Below, in pieces: positions 47,154 through 59,391 of a stretch of DNA of 64,000 nucleotides. Each line of letters starts with the position of its first letter. The first letter of the stretch is position 1. Under the pieces are notes generated by a model. The model was not told the DNA's origin. It searched no databases and worked only from the letters and a program-made list of their open reading frames with translations. The translations under genes were made by a program, and so were the position numbers. Source of the DNA: Batkoa obscura (lineage: Eukaryota > Entomophthoromycota > Entomophthoromycetes > Entomophthorales > Batkoaceae); assembly GCA_030770535.1 (NCBI GenBank), contig JASVEC010000015.1, forward strand, positions 496,001-560,000, given 5' to 3'.

Positions 47154-49119
47154 ATTTTAATAATGTATTAACTAATCCTATTTATATTATTTTGTTGTTA
47201 TTAAATTAACTTTGCTTTAACTGATGACCTTAAATAAATTCATTCCTAAATCATGCTATTGAACTTTTCGAATTCTTTTAGTAAAAATGTCTCAATTCCT
47301 TTTCTTTTTAGATTCTTAATTCTCAAGTGATCAAGATTTGCATTAACTTGAAGAATTCGTTTCTATTGAAAATCCCGAATATATAAAAATCTTTTCTATA
47401 TTATTGTCAGCATGATATAACATCAACCATAAACTAATAGTAATGACCTCTTATTTTATTCTTTACATTGTTTTATAGTAAACTAACCTATTTAGTTTTC
47501 TTACATTATTTATTTTGTTTTTTTATTACAGCTCAATCCATCCACTTTTAAAACTTTAGAACCATTAACTTTTATAGCTTTATAAAATATTCTGAGAATG
47601 AATCCTTAATATATTCTTTGAAATTTAAGTGAAGTTTCAAACACTTATTTCCGCTTATTTTATTATAAAACTATGTAACAATAGTATTAATAACCATCGA
47701 GTTTATATTTAAATTATTAGTAGTTATAATATCTAAAATAAATAAACCCCTGAAGTTATAAGTTCTTATATTGAATATGAAATTAAAACCCATCAAATCA
47801 AAATTTATCAAAATAAAAGTTATTAAAGTTAACTACGTGTTATAGTTGTACTATCTATCATGTTAATGAAATATTGATAGTAGCGTATATGTAAGTCACA
47901 TGAGGTTTAAGGTCCTTAAGCTTAGTGACGTATCAATTGATAAGTTAACGTAGGGTAAGGCAAAATAACCTTAATACTTGATCAAGAATAGTGGAAAGGT
48001 TCAAAGTCCTCCTAAACAAGCATAAGGTAAATAATATACTTTGGGCTGAATTAAATAAATTGGCATAACTAATAAAATCAAAAAGTATAGTTTATTATAG
48101 AAAATAAATAAGCAAAAACTCTCAATCAAGAGAAATCCCAAAGAAAGAGATATAATTGGTTATATACTTTGTATAAGTATAAAATGCATTAATTAACTAC
48201 ATTTTATGTTCATACTTAATATAAGTGCCAATAAAACTAGTAATAACTTTGATATTGGCCTTTATATTACTTTCCGAAATGTGTTTGACCTCAATTGGAC
48301 CTCCAATTATAGCATTCAACTTCAGAAAGTAGGCGATTTGATTAGCAGTCTTGATAAATGTAAATAACAATGATAATCTAAATATATATTGAAGTTAAAA
48401 CAAAATATATCAATACTTCTCTTAGTTAGTGACATATGCAATAACAAAAAAGCCATAACATAAACTGATCTTATATAGAAATTACATAATCATAATAATA
48501 ATTAAAAATATTTAAATTTGGTTTACATTTTCTACGATAAAAACTACAGTAATTGAAACCTTTAATTACTACATATTAATAATAAATCATCAACACAATC
48601 AAACATACTAAACAGCATATGTAAAGCTAATATAATTAATAATAAAATATCTAAAATGTACAAATTACAATAAATTAATTTTATCTTGAAAATTTTATAG
48701 TTGATTTTTATTCTTTAACCTATTAACCTTAGTCAACTCCGAATATTCCCAAATATTAGTTAAAATTGTTATTTCTTTAACTACATAGCATAAGAAAAAC
48801 ATAGAATTTATAAGGTTAATTCCACAACTACTTAAACTTAAACTTAAACTTAAACTTAAATTATAGCTTAATTCATAATCTTTATACAATGTCTACTATC
48901 TTTATCCTTAAAATTGAATTTATTTGCATAAAAGCTATTCATTAAATTTAGTAATTTTTTCTTCTAAATTGAAATTATTTTGATTAGAATTCTACTATTT
49001 TTGAAGTAAATAGCTGACCAATTTAATAAACCTTCCACCATCTAAGTGAAGTTTATTCGTTAAAAGAAAACCAATAATTTAAAAATATATATATATTTTG
49101 GCTTATTTACATAATAGCT
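47154..49119. other. 2-kb intergenic region
   Basis: No exon seen. It contains a (CTTAAA)5 tandem repeat at 48831-48860. Confidence 0.6.
48831..48860. repeat. (CTTAAA)5 hexamer repeat
   Basis: Five perfect units. Confidence 0.85.
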
Positions 49120-49192
49120 GCCTGATTAGCTCAGTCGGTAGAGCATGAGACTTTTAATCTCAGGGTCATGGGTTCGAGCCCCATATTAGGCT
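49120..49192 (+). tRNA. tRNA-Lys(UUU)
   Basis: 73 nt, no intron. Acceptor GCCTGAT pairs with ATTAGGC (one G-U); D arm TAGCTCAGTCGGTAGAGCA; anticodon loop ACTTTTAAT with UUU; T arm GGGTTCGAGCCCC. A T run follows. Confidence 0.96.
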
Positions 49193-49754
49193 TGTGTTTT
49201 ATAATTTTTGCTTCTAAATATCGAAATAGTTTGTTAAATGGATGTAATGTTCTTACTAACTGATATAGCAATAGCTTTATATTATAGTTTATAAATTTCA
49301 ATTTATGCATAATTATAAATAAAAAAAGTTAAAAGCAGGAAATAATAAGTCAGATACTTAAAAACCAATTATTTTAATAAAATTGCTAGCTATTTGAAAA
49401 TTAATTTAAATTTTAAGTTTTTATTTTAATAATCAAAAAACGTTAATTACATTTATTGTTTAAACTGTATTTTTAGTTTAAAGTTATTTTAAAATCAATC
49501 TAAATATTAGCTGTATTTTAATTATCAATTATGAAATATTGCTAAAAATAAAGCAATAAACAAGTAAAAAACAAAGTGATTATTTTTATATAATCCTCTT
49601 TTTGGAATTAATTTATAAATACCTTACTAATGTTATTACTTATCAACTGTAAAGTTAGCTATAAAACAAATAGAACGTTCACTATTATTAAAATTTTAAT
49701 TTTTATAAAAATAGAAGAACTTGTATAAACCGCCAATCTTCTATTCCGTATACT
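49193..49754. other. Intergenic, AT-rich
   Basis: Nothing seen between tRNA-Lys and the 3' end of the membrane-protein gene. Confidence 0.6.
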
Positions 49755-50362
49755 TTAATTATTATTCCCTTCACCAGCTTCTATCGAATGAACAACTGGT
49801 TCTACTTTGATATATGGGCTAACTTTATACTTTTTAAACGCAGTTAATAAAGTGATTACCCCAAGTCCACCGGCTACCGATAAACTAGTGATATTCCACC
49901 AATTACCACCAAAACATAAAACACCAAACCTAAATTTAAAATATTATTATTAAATCATATAACAATATTAAATTAGTATTATTAAATTACATAAAATAAA
50001 CTAAACAAATAGGATAGAATTAGTATTCCCAGATCAAAAAAGAGTATAACATTACTTACACATTGCTCTCCCTATTGGTATCATAAATAATTTATTATAT
50101 TTAATATAGGAACTCTGTAATGGAAATACTTCTGAGAATATAGTCATCATTGCAAATAAACTAGTATAAAGATTCAATCTATTCGTAACAACTCATAGTA
50201 ATGTTTATCTTACAATCTTAATATCATTAAAACAATAGAGTTAGTTGAATCTCGGACAAATTTAGTATTATGTCTATCACTATAACTAAAAGAGTTACAA
50301 ATTAATACAGCAAATACGGAGAGATTGATAATAGTGGCGAAGATTCGAAAAGCTAAAGACAT
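49755..50362 (-). CDS. Four-helix membrane protein (Tvp15/COPI-associated-like), with a 10-nt exon
   Basis: Four exons (50214-50362, 50060-50160, 49991-50000, 49755-49929) encode 144 aa. Four hydrophobic segments are visible: FRIFATIINLSVFAVLICN; IVLMILRLFLFAMMTIFSEV; a third running from IPIGRAM across the microexon into FGVLCFGG; and LSVAGGLGVITLLTAF. The order helix-loop-helix, then GR before helix 3, resembles Golgi Tvp15/COPI-associated membrane proteins, but the assignment is tentative. Exon 3 is only 10 nt and encodes Phe-Tyr-Phe. Without it the frame after exon 2 hits a stop, while with it all splice sites are canonical (GTAAGT...TTTAG and GTAATT...TTTAG). The cytosolic C-terminus is acidic. 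No alternative start lies in frame upstream of the chosen Met. Confidence 0.72.
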
Positions 50363-51066
50363 TAAACAAATAGAACTAAAGAGGATAATCAAAGTTTTTA
50401 TTGATGGGATATTTATACTTTTTATTTCAATATTAAATTTAAAATTTTCTACTTATTCTTAATGAATCGAGGTATTTTAATCAATATATTTTATTATTAG
50501 TTTCAAATAAAGTAAATGTTAGTTAAGATTCAAAGGTATAGAATTTTCATTAATGCATAATAAACCGGTTCCACAGCCTTGGCTTTTCTTGTTGTTTCAG
50601 TATTCAGTTTGATTTAGAGAGAATAGTAACTTTGAGTACTTTTTTTGTTTATAATAAATAATAGTTAAATAAAAAAATTATTTGAATAAATTGGTTCCTT
50701 TTAATATGATTATTATGAACATTACTAAAAAATAAAATACTATTATTTCTATCAAAATACTTAATTCCTGTTACTATTTGGAGCTGTCCTAATTGGTTTC
50801 AGAATCTACTTAGAAATTAATTCAAATTTAAAAATTTTAAATTTGTGTCCAATATGACAGTTAAATCTAAAAAGCCTAAAATTAAATCTCTCTACTTAAA
50901 ACTTATTTTAGTTGTTTCCTTTTCTTAAATAGCTAATTTTCCTAATTATATGTTTTATATTAGTTCTGTTAGATATTTAATAGATATATAATATATAACT
51001 ACATGATTATATAATTATATAAATATAGTTGACTTTATTTTTTATTGAAATAAAAATAAAAATAAA
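50363..51066. other. Intergenic, AT-rich
   Basis: Nothing seen between the membrane-protein gene and the transposon remnant. Confidence 0.5.
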
Positions 51067-52103
51067 ATGCAAACTTTCATAACTAAACTTCGAAACGGAA
51101 TTTTTGAAAATTTCAGTACAATAGGCAGGAGTACACAATATAAACATTGTAATTCATTTACATCAATTTTAAGAGCTACTTATAACAACCCAAGGTTTAT
51201 GGAACTTTATAATAAAACAAAACAAAGAAAAGATATATTATCAAAGCTTACTATCAATAATAATAAACTTAAGCAAGGAATGTATTAAAGTAATGCTTTG
51301 AGGGAAACAGGAAATAAAAATCAACAAGTAGTGTTATTGTTAACTATAACTTCAGTATATTCTTTTGATGAATGTAAAAGTTTTGGGTTTAATATAAATA
51401 GAAATCAATATAATTATTCAAAAATAAGTAATAATAAAAAAATATCAACATTAAAACCTATTATTAAAAATACAAAAAAATTAAAGATAAGCAAATTGAA
51501 ACTATTATACAACATTTACTAAATGATTCAACTATTTCATCAAGATTTAATAAAAATAATAATGACAGTAAATATTCATCAGATAATATATATATATTAA
51601 ATAAAAGTAGAAGAATGATATACAGTAAATATTTTAATGATTCAAAAGATAAAGCGGTAGCTAGGTCAACGTTCTTTAAATATATACCAACTAATTTCAA
51701 AAATCCAGCAAGAAAAACAGATCTATATAATATATATGTCCAGTATACAGTTAGAAAAAAATTATTTGAAAATAAAATATAGCAATAAAAAACAAAGCAG
51801 AGATAGAAGAAATTTTCAATTAAGAAGGAAAATTATACAAATTAGATGAATTATGTGTTGATACTCAAAAAAACACATTTAATGAAACTATTAAAAATTA
51901 AATAATAGAAGTTGTATAATGATTTTAGATTTTAAACAAAATATGGGAATAGAAACAAGACCAGATTCAATAAATCTAGATCATTATAATAAACAAGCTA
52001 TATAGTTATTAGGTTTTGGTGTTTTATATTTAAAAAATCATAAAACAATAGCCAAAGTTTACTTTGGTCATTTATCTGAAATATTGAATCATGACTCAGC
52101 ATA

Positions 52104-52204
52104 TGGGAGTGTTTTTTTTGACTTCATTATTTTTTCCATTTTTTAAGCGCTATTTGAGTGGAAAATTTGTTGGTAAAATTCTTGAACATAAAAATACATC
52201 CCCA
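52104..52204 (+). mobile_element. MITE family 1, copy P (inside transposase)
   Basis: 101 bp, TGGGAGTG...CATCCCCA, TA at both sides (52102-52103 and 52205-52206). It splits the transposase between Ala and Tyr of the DSA/YVGD string. Confidence 0.95.
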
Positions 52205-52206
52205 TA

Positions 52207-52306
52207 TGGTGATGTTTTTTTTGACTTCATTATTTTTCCATTTTTTAAGCACTATTCGAGTGAAAAGATTGTTAGTAAAATCCTTAAACACAAAAAAACA
52301 CTTCCA
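52207..52306 (+). mobile_element. MITE family 1, copy Q (tandem to P)
   Basis: 100 bp in the same orientation, separated from copy P by a single TA and followed by TA (52307-52308). Ends TGGTGATG / CACTTCCA. Confidence 0.95.
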
Positions 52307-52980
52307 TATGTAGGAGATTGTTTAATCGATTTAATCTCTACAGAGCTTTTATTTAAAAAGTTCACAAAAATTAATATATGGGCAGATACAGGAAATCATT
52401 TTAGATCCCAAGAGTTCTTACATTATATGTTTAAAGAAATTCATAAAATAAATAGTAGTTTGAATGTTAATCTTGATTTTTTTGCTGAGCATCATGGAAA
52501 AAGTATAGTTGATGGACATTTTGGAAACCTTTTAAAATGGAAAAGTAGTTTTGAAGCGTTAGGTGAAATAGAAATATCGATCAATTAATTTCAAGATTTG
52601 AGTCTTATATTTGTGAGCATAATAAAATTAATAACTCGACTGTTAATAATGGGAAAACAGATATAATTTTTAAAAAGTACAAAAGAAACAAAAATACAAA
52701 AAGAATAATAGAGATGCAAGGCATTAAGAAGTATTTACATGTTATTAAACATAACAATAAACTACATTGTTATCCAGTATTCGATACATCAAAAAAAAGC
52801 GATATAGTTCCAATTGAAGTTATAGAGTCTATGGAAAATAGAAAAATTAAAAGATCAATCCCAGCTTATCTTATGAAAATAACAGAAAATTTAAAATTCT
52901 CTATATTTACTAAGCAAGTAAGTAGTTTGTTGAATGATAGAAATAGATTATTCAATATTAATATTACTTAAGCTACTAAT

Positions 52981-53475
52981 AACTAAGTTAATAAATAGTC
53001 AAAGAACAAGTAACTGTAATAATATGTAAAAACTATTATTACTTGTACTATATAGGGATGGTTAATTATAGTTTTGGGGCTAACCACTCCCTCCCATGCA
53101 GCTATTTATTAACTTGGCAATATATTAATAATGCAATTATAACATTAAAATAGTTTATTTATTTGATAATAAATCTACAATGTTGGTTATAAAGCAGTTG
53201 ATAATAAATATTTCTCAATAAAGTTTTATAAGGAAATGTATTTAAGGTCTAGTAGAAATTCAACTAACTTACAGTATAAACTATAATAGAATGATTTAGA
53301 ACTGTGTTTGGGTACTTTTGTTTTAATAAAAGATGTGATTTTATAGAATTTTAAGCGAAGTTTTTAAAATACAAAATTTTTCAAAAATTGGATAAAATAA
53401 TGAAACTAATTCAGACAACTTCATTTGTTTATCTAAGTCTAAAAAATAGAAAAAAAGATCATTAATTCCAATTAA
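52981..53475. other. Transposon 3' flank
   Basis: AT-rich DNA. An inverted repeat (AGGGATGGTTA at 53054 with TAACCACTCCCT at 53081) forms a possible hairpin. Confidence 0.5.
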
Positions 53476-53557
53476 CGACACCCACAGGATTCGAACCTGC
53501 GCTCCCAAAGGGAAAAGCCTTAGCAGGGCTCCGCGTTAACCACTCCGCCAAGGTGCC
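53476..53557 (-). tRNA. tRNA-Ser(GCU)
   Basis: 82 nt, no intron. Acceptor GGCACCT pairs with GGGTGTC (G-U pairs allowed); anticodon loop CTGCTAA gives GCU; long variable arm (CCCTTTGGGA region); T arm GGTTCGAATCC. Confidence 0.95.
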
Positions 53558-54056
53558 TTGATTTTAGTGTCTCAAAATATTATATATTTACTAACAAAAC
53601 TTAAAATTTAGCAAAATGTTTAAAACTTAACACTATATTTACACTATTGTTTTATTCTATCTCTTGATCTTTTAAAAGGCTAATTTTTTAACCATCTAAG
53701 TACTGTAGACACAATTCTTGCCAAATCTTTATGGATTAAATTACATAAACACTGTTTCCATAGGCTTGCAGAGTTTAGATAAATTAACCCTTTGATCATT
53801 ATTCTAAAAAACTGGGCCGATTGCTATAAAAATTAAGTTCATTCATTTAATATAAAACTATATTGCATAATAAATATTTTTTAATGATAATAGAAATAAA
53901 ATCCGATAGAAATGTTCAATTACAATCGTAACACTAGATTAAAATTATTGTAAAGGAATAGAGAAAGTTTATTGGAATTAAATTTAAATAATTAGATGCC
54001 AATTGCTCAACCAAGTAAAATATATATATTTTTTATTATAACTTTAAGTATCATAA
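53558..54056. other. Intergenic, AT-rich
   Basis: Nothing seen between the two serine tRNA genes. Confidence 0.6.
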
Positions 54057-54138
54057 GACAGTTTGTCCGAGTGGTTAAGGAGTCAGACTTGAAATCTGAT
54101 GGGGTTTCCCCGCACAGGTTCAAATCCTGTAGCTGTCG
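54057..54138 (+). tRNA. tRNA-Ser(UGA), copy 3
   Basis: 82 nt; identical to the copies at 27489 and 42379. Confidence 0.97.
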
Positions 54139-54317
54139 TACTTAATTCAAGATTTTTTTCTTAAAAATAAGATTAAAGTACATATAAATATTTAAAATAG
54201 TCTTTAATTTTTAAGGTATATAGTTACTTAAAATTTAATTATAGCTATAATGGAAATAGTTTAACACTTGTGTATTTTTTTAATTATTTTGTTATTAACA
54301 TCAGTAACTATAATAAA

Positions 54318-54414
54318 TAGGGATGTATTTTTTTGTTTAAGAATTTTATTAACAATCTTTCTGTTGAAATAGAGCTTAAAAAGTGGAAAAGTAATAAAAC
54401 CAAAAACATCCCTA
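54318..54414 (-). mobile_element. MITE family 1, copy R (diverged)
   Basis: 97 bp, ends GGGATG / CATCCCT; internal matches clear. Confidence 0.75.
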
Positions 54415-57400
54415 AATGATAATGTATTACTAAGTTTACTGTTTTGACCCATAGCAATGATTACATTTTTATAGTGATATTTAAACTAATGTCAAATGGA
54501 GCTTAAGCTATATAAGTATCCTTTTATAAAATGGTTTTTATTAACACCCTAAAGGTTAAACTTTTATAAAAATAATGACTTAAAACGTATTAAGAGCATC
54601 TATGATTTTAATAATAACTACACTTGCAAGGGGAGAAAGAAAACAATCAAACAAAACAAGTCAGGTTGTAAGATCAATTATTCGATTTAGTATTGTAAAT
54701 ATAAGTTTTGTAGATAAAATAACCAATCCTTAATTACCTATTTAGCAAAAATGTTTGGATTAAAATAAAAGTAAAAAATTAATCTAAATGTAGAAAAAAT
54801 CAAAAGATTATTTAAACTTAAACAATATGATACATTGTTGATAGAAATAAGGGGAGTCTAGCTTTTAATAAGTACTTTGTGGAAGTTTCTATCAAATATG
54901 GAAAAAACTTCAATAGTATTTTTTTATGCTAACATTAATATATAGAAATATTCTCCAATATTAATTTAAGTGACTGCTTATAAAACTTTAAACTTGATAT
55001 GAATTTAGATAATAGTATTAAAGTAATGACAAAATATGGGCTAAGCGATATTATAAAACCTTCTTTTTCACATAAATATCATAAGCCATGGAAGAGGCTT
55101 TCACTTAGGAAATTTTAGAATGATATAGGTTTTCCGCTCTGAGATAAGGATAAACTCACAGTTTTGGCAAAAAGGAATAGTAGTTAAAGGTTTCAATTTC
55201 TAGGGGATCCTTATTTTTAGTTTGTTTTAATAATATTTTTTTATGGTCAAAATAGTTTTGATTCAAATAAATAGCTTATACATTAACTCCTTAATATCTA
55301 GTAATAGCGAGTTAACCAAATAAGTATCTATCATTGTACTTATTAATAAAATCTTATATTTAACTATTTATTATACCTTAATGCAGCTCGTACAGTACTA
55401 CTAATTTGTACTATTATGATACTTGTTCCTTATTTGTCAAGCTATAAATAACTTATATACACTTAAAGTAACTGTTAGGCAAGCTATTAGGTTTATGCTA
55501 TACCCCTCTTAATATTTATTAAATATATATATAGTAATTATAAGGTTCATTACAAAACAACAAATACTTATTCTATAATCTGTTTTAGATTTGTGGTAAA
55601 GGCGTCTCTGTTTATTATGAGCTTATTATAATATAGGCTTAAGAAATGAAAATATACTAAACGAAATATTACATTTTGAATCCAGGTAGTCAATAAACTA
55701 AATAATAAGTAGCAAATAATATTTAATCTTATTATAAATCAATACAAAGCATAGGAGTGGTTTACAAATGGGCATATACTATAATACTCAAATTAAATAA
55801 GGATAGAACGTTAAAAATAGTACATTTATAGCTTAAGTTAGCACATATCTGGTTGATAAAAATTATGATGTGGATGGTTCTAAAACTTTAGTAATGCTAC
55901 ATGGTTCTTTGAATACTATTTTGAAACTATTAATCTCTTATAAAGGATCTTTCCTTTTATAATATTAAAAATTTATTAATAGTTAATGTTTTAATTTTAA
56001 TAAGACCTTAGTTTTATATGAAATAGTTTATTGTACTAAATTTAGGAGTTTCTTCTTGAATGTAGGTTTTTGCATCTTATTTACATTGTAAAATACTAAT
56101 TTACAAATATCACAATAAACTAAATATATGGTTTATTGTAGCAAAATATTTGAATTTTGTATTTCCAAGGATTTTGGTAAATTGATATTATAATGTCTTT
56201 GTCCGCTTAAGTAGCTTAAAGGTTAAAGTGTTATTTTTCAAATCTCCGAACAAAGACATACCTATCTAACTATTTGAGTGACAAGCGTTCAGCTCAATAC
56301 TCATTTTAAAAACCTGATTACAAACTCACAAAATACCTCATTTAGTAATAAAATTAAATTGGTAATAATTAAAAAACATACAAAATGAAGTGTATTTTAA
56401 CTTGACATGACTTAATTTAACTTTTCTAAAATTTTAAATACACTTAAAACGATAAAAGAACCATAAAATTTGATGAATTCTTGTAAAAGTTCGTATTTAA
56501 TTACATATTGTTTATGTTCATAATTATACATAATTATAGTTTGAAACAATTTAAACATAGAAAAAAGGATCTCGGGATCTAAACATAAAAAGTAATTCCC
56601 TCGCTATGATAGTTTCATTTATAACTTATAAGCTATTAACATACGTAGTTTAAGGTTAAACAAGTTTAAACTTTAAATTCTAGATATTATAAAGTAAAAC
56701 TAATAAAACTAATTAAAACTACATGATGTATAATAGGGGTGGCGGGATTAATATGTACTTTATTAAAATTCTTACTCTAAATATGACTAGAAGCTTGTTG
56801 ATAAAGTGCAAAATAATAAAAATAAAATAAACTTCAATAAATTAAGCAAAATTAACCCCTTAAAATTTAACTTTTTATGCTAATTCAAAGAGTTAAACAA
56901 AAAAGCCACCCTAGATTTCGATCAGCAAAGTTAAAAAGCATATAAAAAATAAATAGTAACAATTAAATATTTATAGTAATAAAAACCATTTTTAGTATAT
57001 CAACTAAATTACGTTTTTATTTCATAATTTTTTATAAACATATCAAAGTTTCAATTTAAAAGTCGATCTTTTATAGCTGTTAGAGCTTAATTATATAATA
57101 ATTATTTATTTTAACTTAAATTCAACGTTGATATCTAAAATTTCCACATTAATGTTTGAGCCTTAAAGCTAGTGTTTAATCTAGCTTCTTTTATTATAAT
57201 TCTATTTACTTTATAAGCCATTAATACTTAAGTTAGTTGAAAAAGCGAATAAAGTGAAATATCAATGAAATAGTTCATATTTAGCTGTTTTGATTTATAT
57301 TTCTTAAAATAAAGTCATCTTCATAATTTTCACTCAATCTTAATTTTATCAAAGGAAATTTAACTTAAACTGGCAATATCCTTCTTTTTATAGTAAGCCT

Positions 57401-58463
57401 TTACTTTTGTTAAACACTTTAATAGCTATTATGTCTTATTATTAAAACTTGTGATCGGGTAATCCAATGCTGGGTGTACTAAACTATAATACTAATTGAA
57501 CAATAATAGAATGTGAAGTATTATAAACGGCTTTAAAATCATAAAAATGTTTAAGAGTTTATTTAATAAAGAAATGTCTATCAAAAAAATAGCTGTCTAT
57601 ACCTCTAAGCTTCTAAAAGTTATAATTATATTAAAAGCTACTAAAACTATCATTAGAGTGACCAAAGGGTTATCCAGTGTTTCTAATAAGGATTTTTACT
57701 TAAAGCTTTTATAGTGATCAGAATAGATAATTATATTAAATGACTTACAAATCACTCAAAAAGTTTCTTAATAAAGTAAATATTAAATTATAAAGTTTTT
57801 GTTTTTTTTAGATTGTTTGGAATTAATTTACCTTTTATAGCAAACTAACTTAATTTTGTTAGTTTATACTTCGATAGTTAGTTTATTTTACATATAAAGT
57901 ATACAATATTTTAGACTTAAAAAGTCTTTATTTCTTCTTTCATACAAGAAAAAATCAATTCCACCTTTCTTTCTATAAAATATTTTTGACTAAATAAATG
58001 TAAGCTCTTCCAATTTTACTTTTTTAAAAATACGTACATCTCTTCTACACAAAAGCAATGTAATTTTTGATCCATAAACTTCACCACAGATCTTACAATT
58101 TTTAAAAATAACTGCTATTTCGTTTTGTTTTTATGTTGATAAACACTACAAATTTTGTGATTTAGGGCATATTTTAAAAAAAATTGGGTTTTTTTGAATA
58201 CAGGCGAAAGACAGGATTTTTATAATGGTTTTGAAAAATAGAAATAATCCACTTAAAGGACTTTTTAATTAATTTATAAATTTTAATAGTTTAAATTATC
58301 AAATGATAACAAAAATATACTTTTTTAATATTTTTAATATTTTGTTTTATAAATCTATTATATAATCCAGATAAGTTATTTGAATAGTTTTCAGTCTTTT
58401 AGGTTTTTAATTTTGGAATTATAGTTGTTTGTAAAGCTTTATAAAAAGCCCATTTTATTTATA

Positions 58464-58561
58464 TGGGGGTGTTTTTTTGATTTCATCGCTTTTTTCATTT
58501 TTTAAGCGCTATTGAGTAGAATAGCTGTTAGTAAAATTTCTAAACAAAAAACATATCCTTA
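58464..58561 (+). mobile_element. MITE family 1, copy S
   Basis: 98 bp, left TA intact, TGGGGGTG left end, mutated right end. Confidence 0.8.
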
Positions 58562-58720
58562 CATCTAGTTTGATAAATGTATTCTAGTAGTTGAATGAAA
58601 AATAGTTTATTTTAGCATTCAATCAGCACTTTTAGATTTCTTGTTGCATAAAAAATTGATAACATTATTAAATGATTATGTAATTTTTGTTTTAAAATAA
58701 AAACATTTATTTATAGCATA

Positions 58721-58817
58721 TGGGGCTGTTTTTTAGTTTCATTATTTTTCCATTTTTTAAGCGCTATTTGAGTGAAAAGATTGTAGTGAAATTCTTAAAC
58801 AAAAAAACACATCACCG
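58721..58817 (+). mobile_element. MITE family 1, copy T
   Basis: 97 bp, left TA intact, TGGGGCTG left end, core AAGCGCTATTTGAGTG intact; 160 bp from copy S in the same orientation. Confidence 0.82.
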
Positions 58818-59361
58818 TATTTAGTTATTTATGAATAAAAGCCTGTCCTATACTATCATAATATAAGTAAAATAATAATCAGGTAACTATAAGACTATCT
58901 AGTTTTAGAATATCAGCTCCGAAATTTAATGTTATTAATGAAATTAAATTATAGAAATATTATATAATTATGCCAAGATTATTGATATTGGTTTTTTAAA
59001 TTTAAAGTAGGGCCACATGTCGTTTATTTTACTTCCTTGATTATCGCTTTACTATAACTGTAATATCAATAGTGCTGTAAAAATTAGGATTGTTGTGTAC
59101 CATTTTAAAAAGTACTAAATTAACAAAAAGAGGATAAAAATATTGACACACTTTGATACCAAATGTGCTAAGTTAAATGCTAGTTTAAAATAAAGAGAAA
59201 TTCACAATTTTATGAAAGTAGGAGTAAACAATAAACTATACTAGGGTAATAGTGGCTTTCAAGCTTCTTGTATAATCTTATTTGAAGTTGGCTACATGGA
59301 GCAAGTTAGAAGTTTTAGTGCTTAAATTTACATATTTAGCATCATCCTTAGTGAGACTTAG

Positions 59362-59391
59362 AAAATAAAATAAAATAAAATAAAATAAAAT
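59362..59391. repeat. (AAAAT)n microsatellite
   Basis: About six AAAAT/AAATA units. Confidence 0.85.

Larger units (their letters stand above)
51067..52971 (+). mobile_element. Decayed DNA transposon (DDE-type transposase remnant)
   Basis: A long transposase-like coding region in several frames. N-terminal pieces include a helix-turn-helix-like Asn/Lys-rich part. Next comes a zinc-knuckle-like block (ARSTFFKYIPTNFKNP followed by KTDLY, where a Cys is expected). The catalytic part begins MILDFKQNMG (probable first Asp, near 51919), continues NIWADTGNHFRSQEF (second acidic site) and ends AEHHGKSIVDGHFG (third). A basic C-terminal domain follows to the TAA near 52971. Several in-frame stops fall where Gln is expected (for example QAI-TAG-LLGF), one frame shift lies after 52588, and two MITEs interrupt it, so it is inactive. 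I cannot name the superfamily. No clear terminal repeats; a hairpin at 53054-53092 may mark its 3' side. Confidence 0.7.

Noticed and set aside
48831-48860. (CTTAAA)5 as telomere-like repeat
   Set aside because: Only five units in an interior location; does not match known telomere motifs.
52091-52588. 165-codon open frame as a real small protein
   Set aside because: Its first ~70 codons are two MITEs in tandem and the rest is transposase; the similar peptide near 54261-54452 is another MITE.
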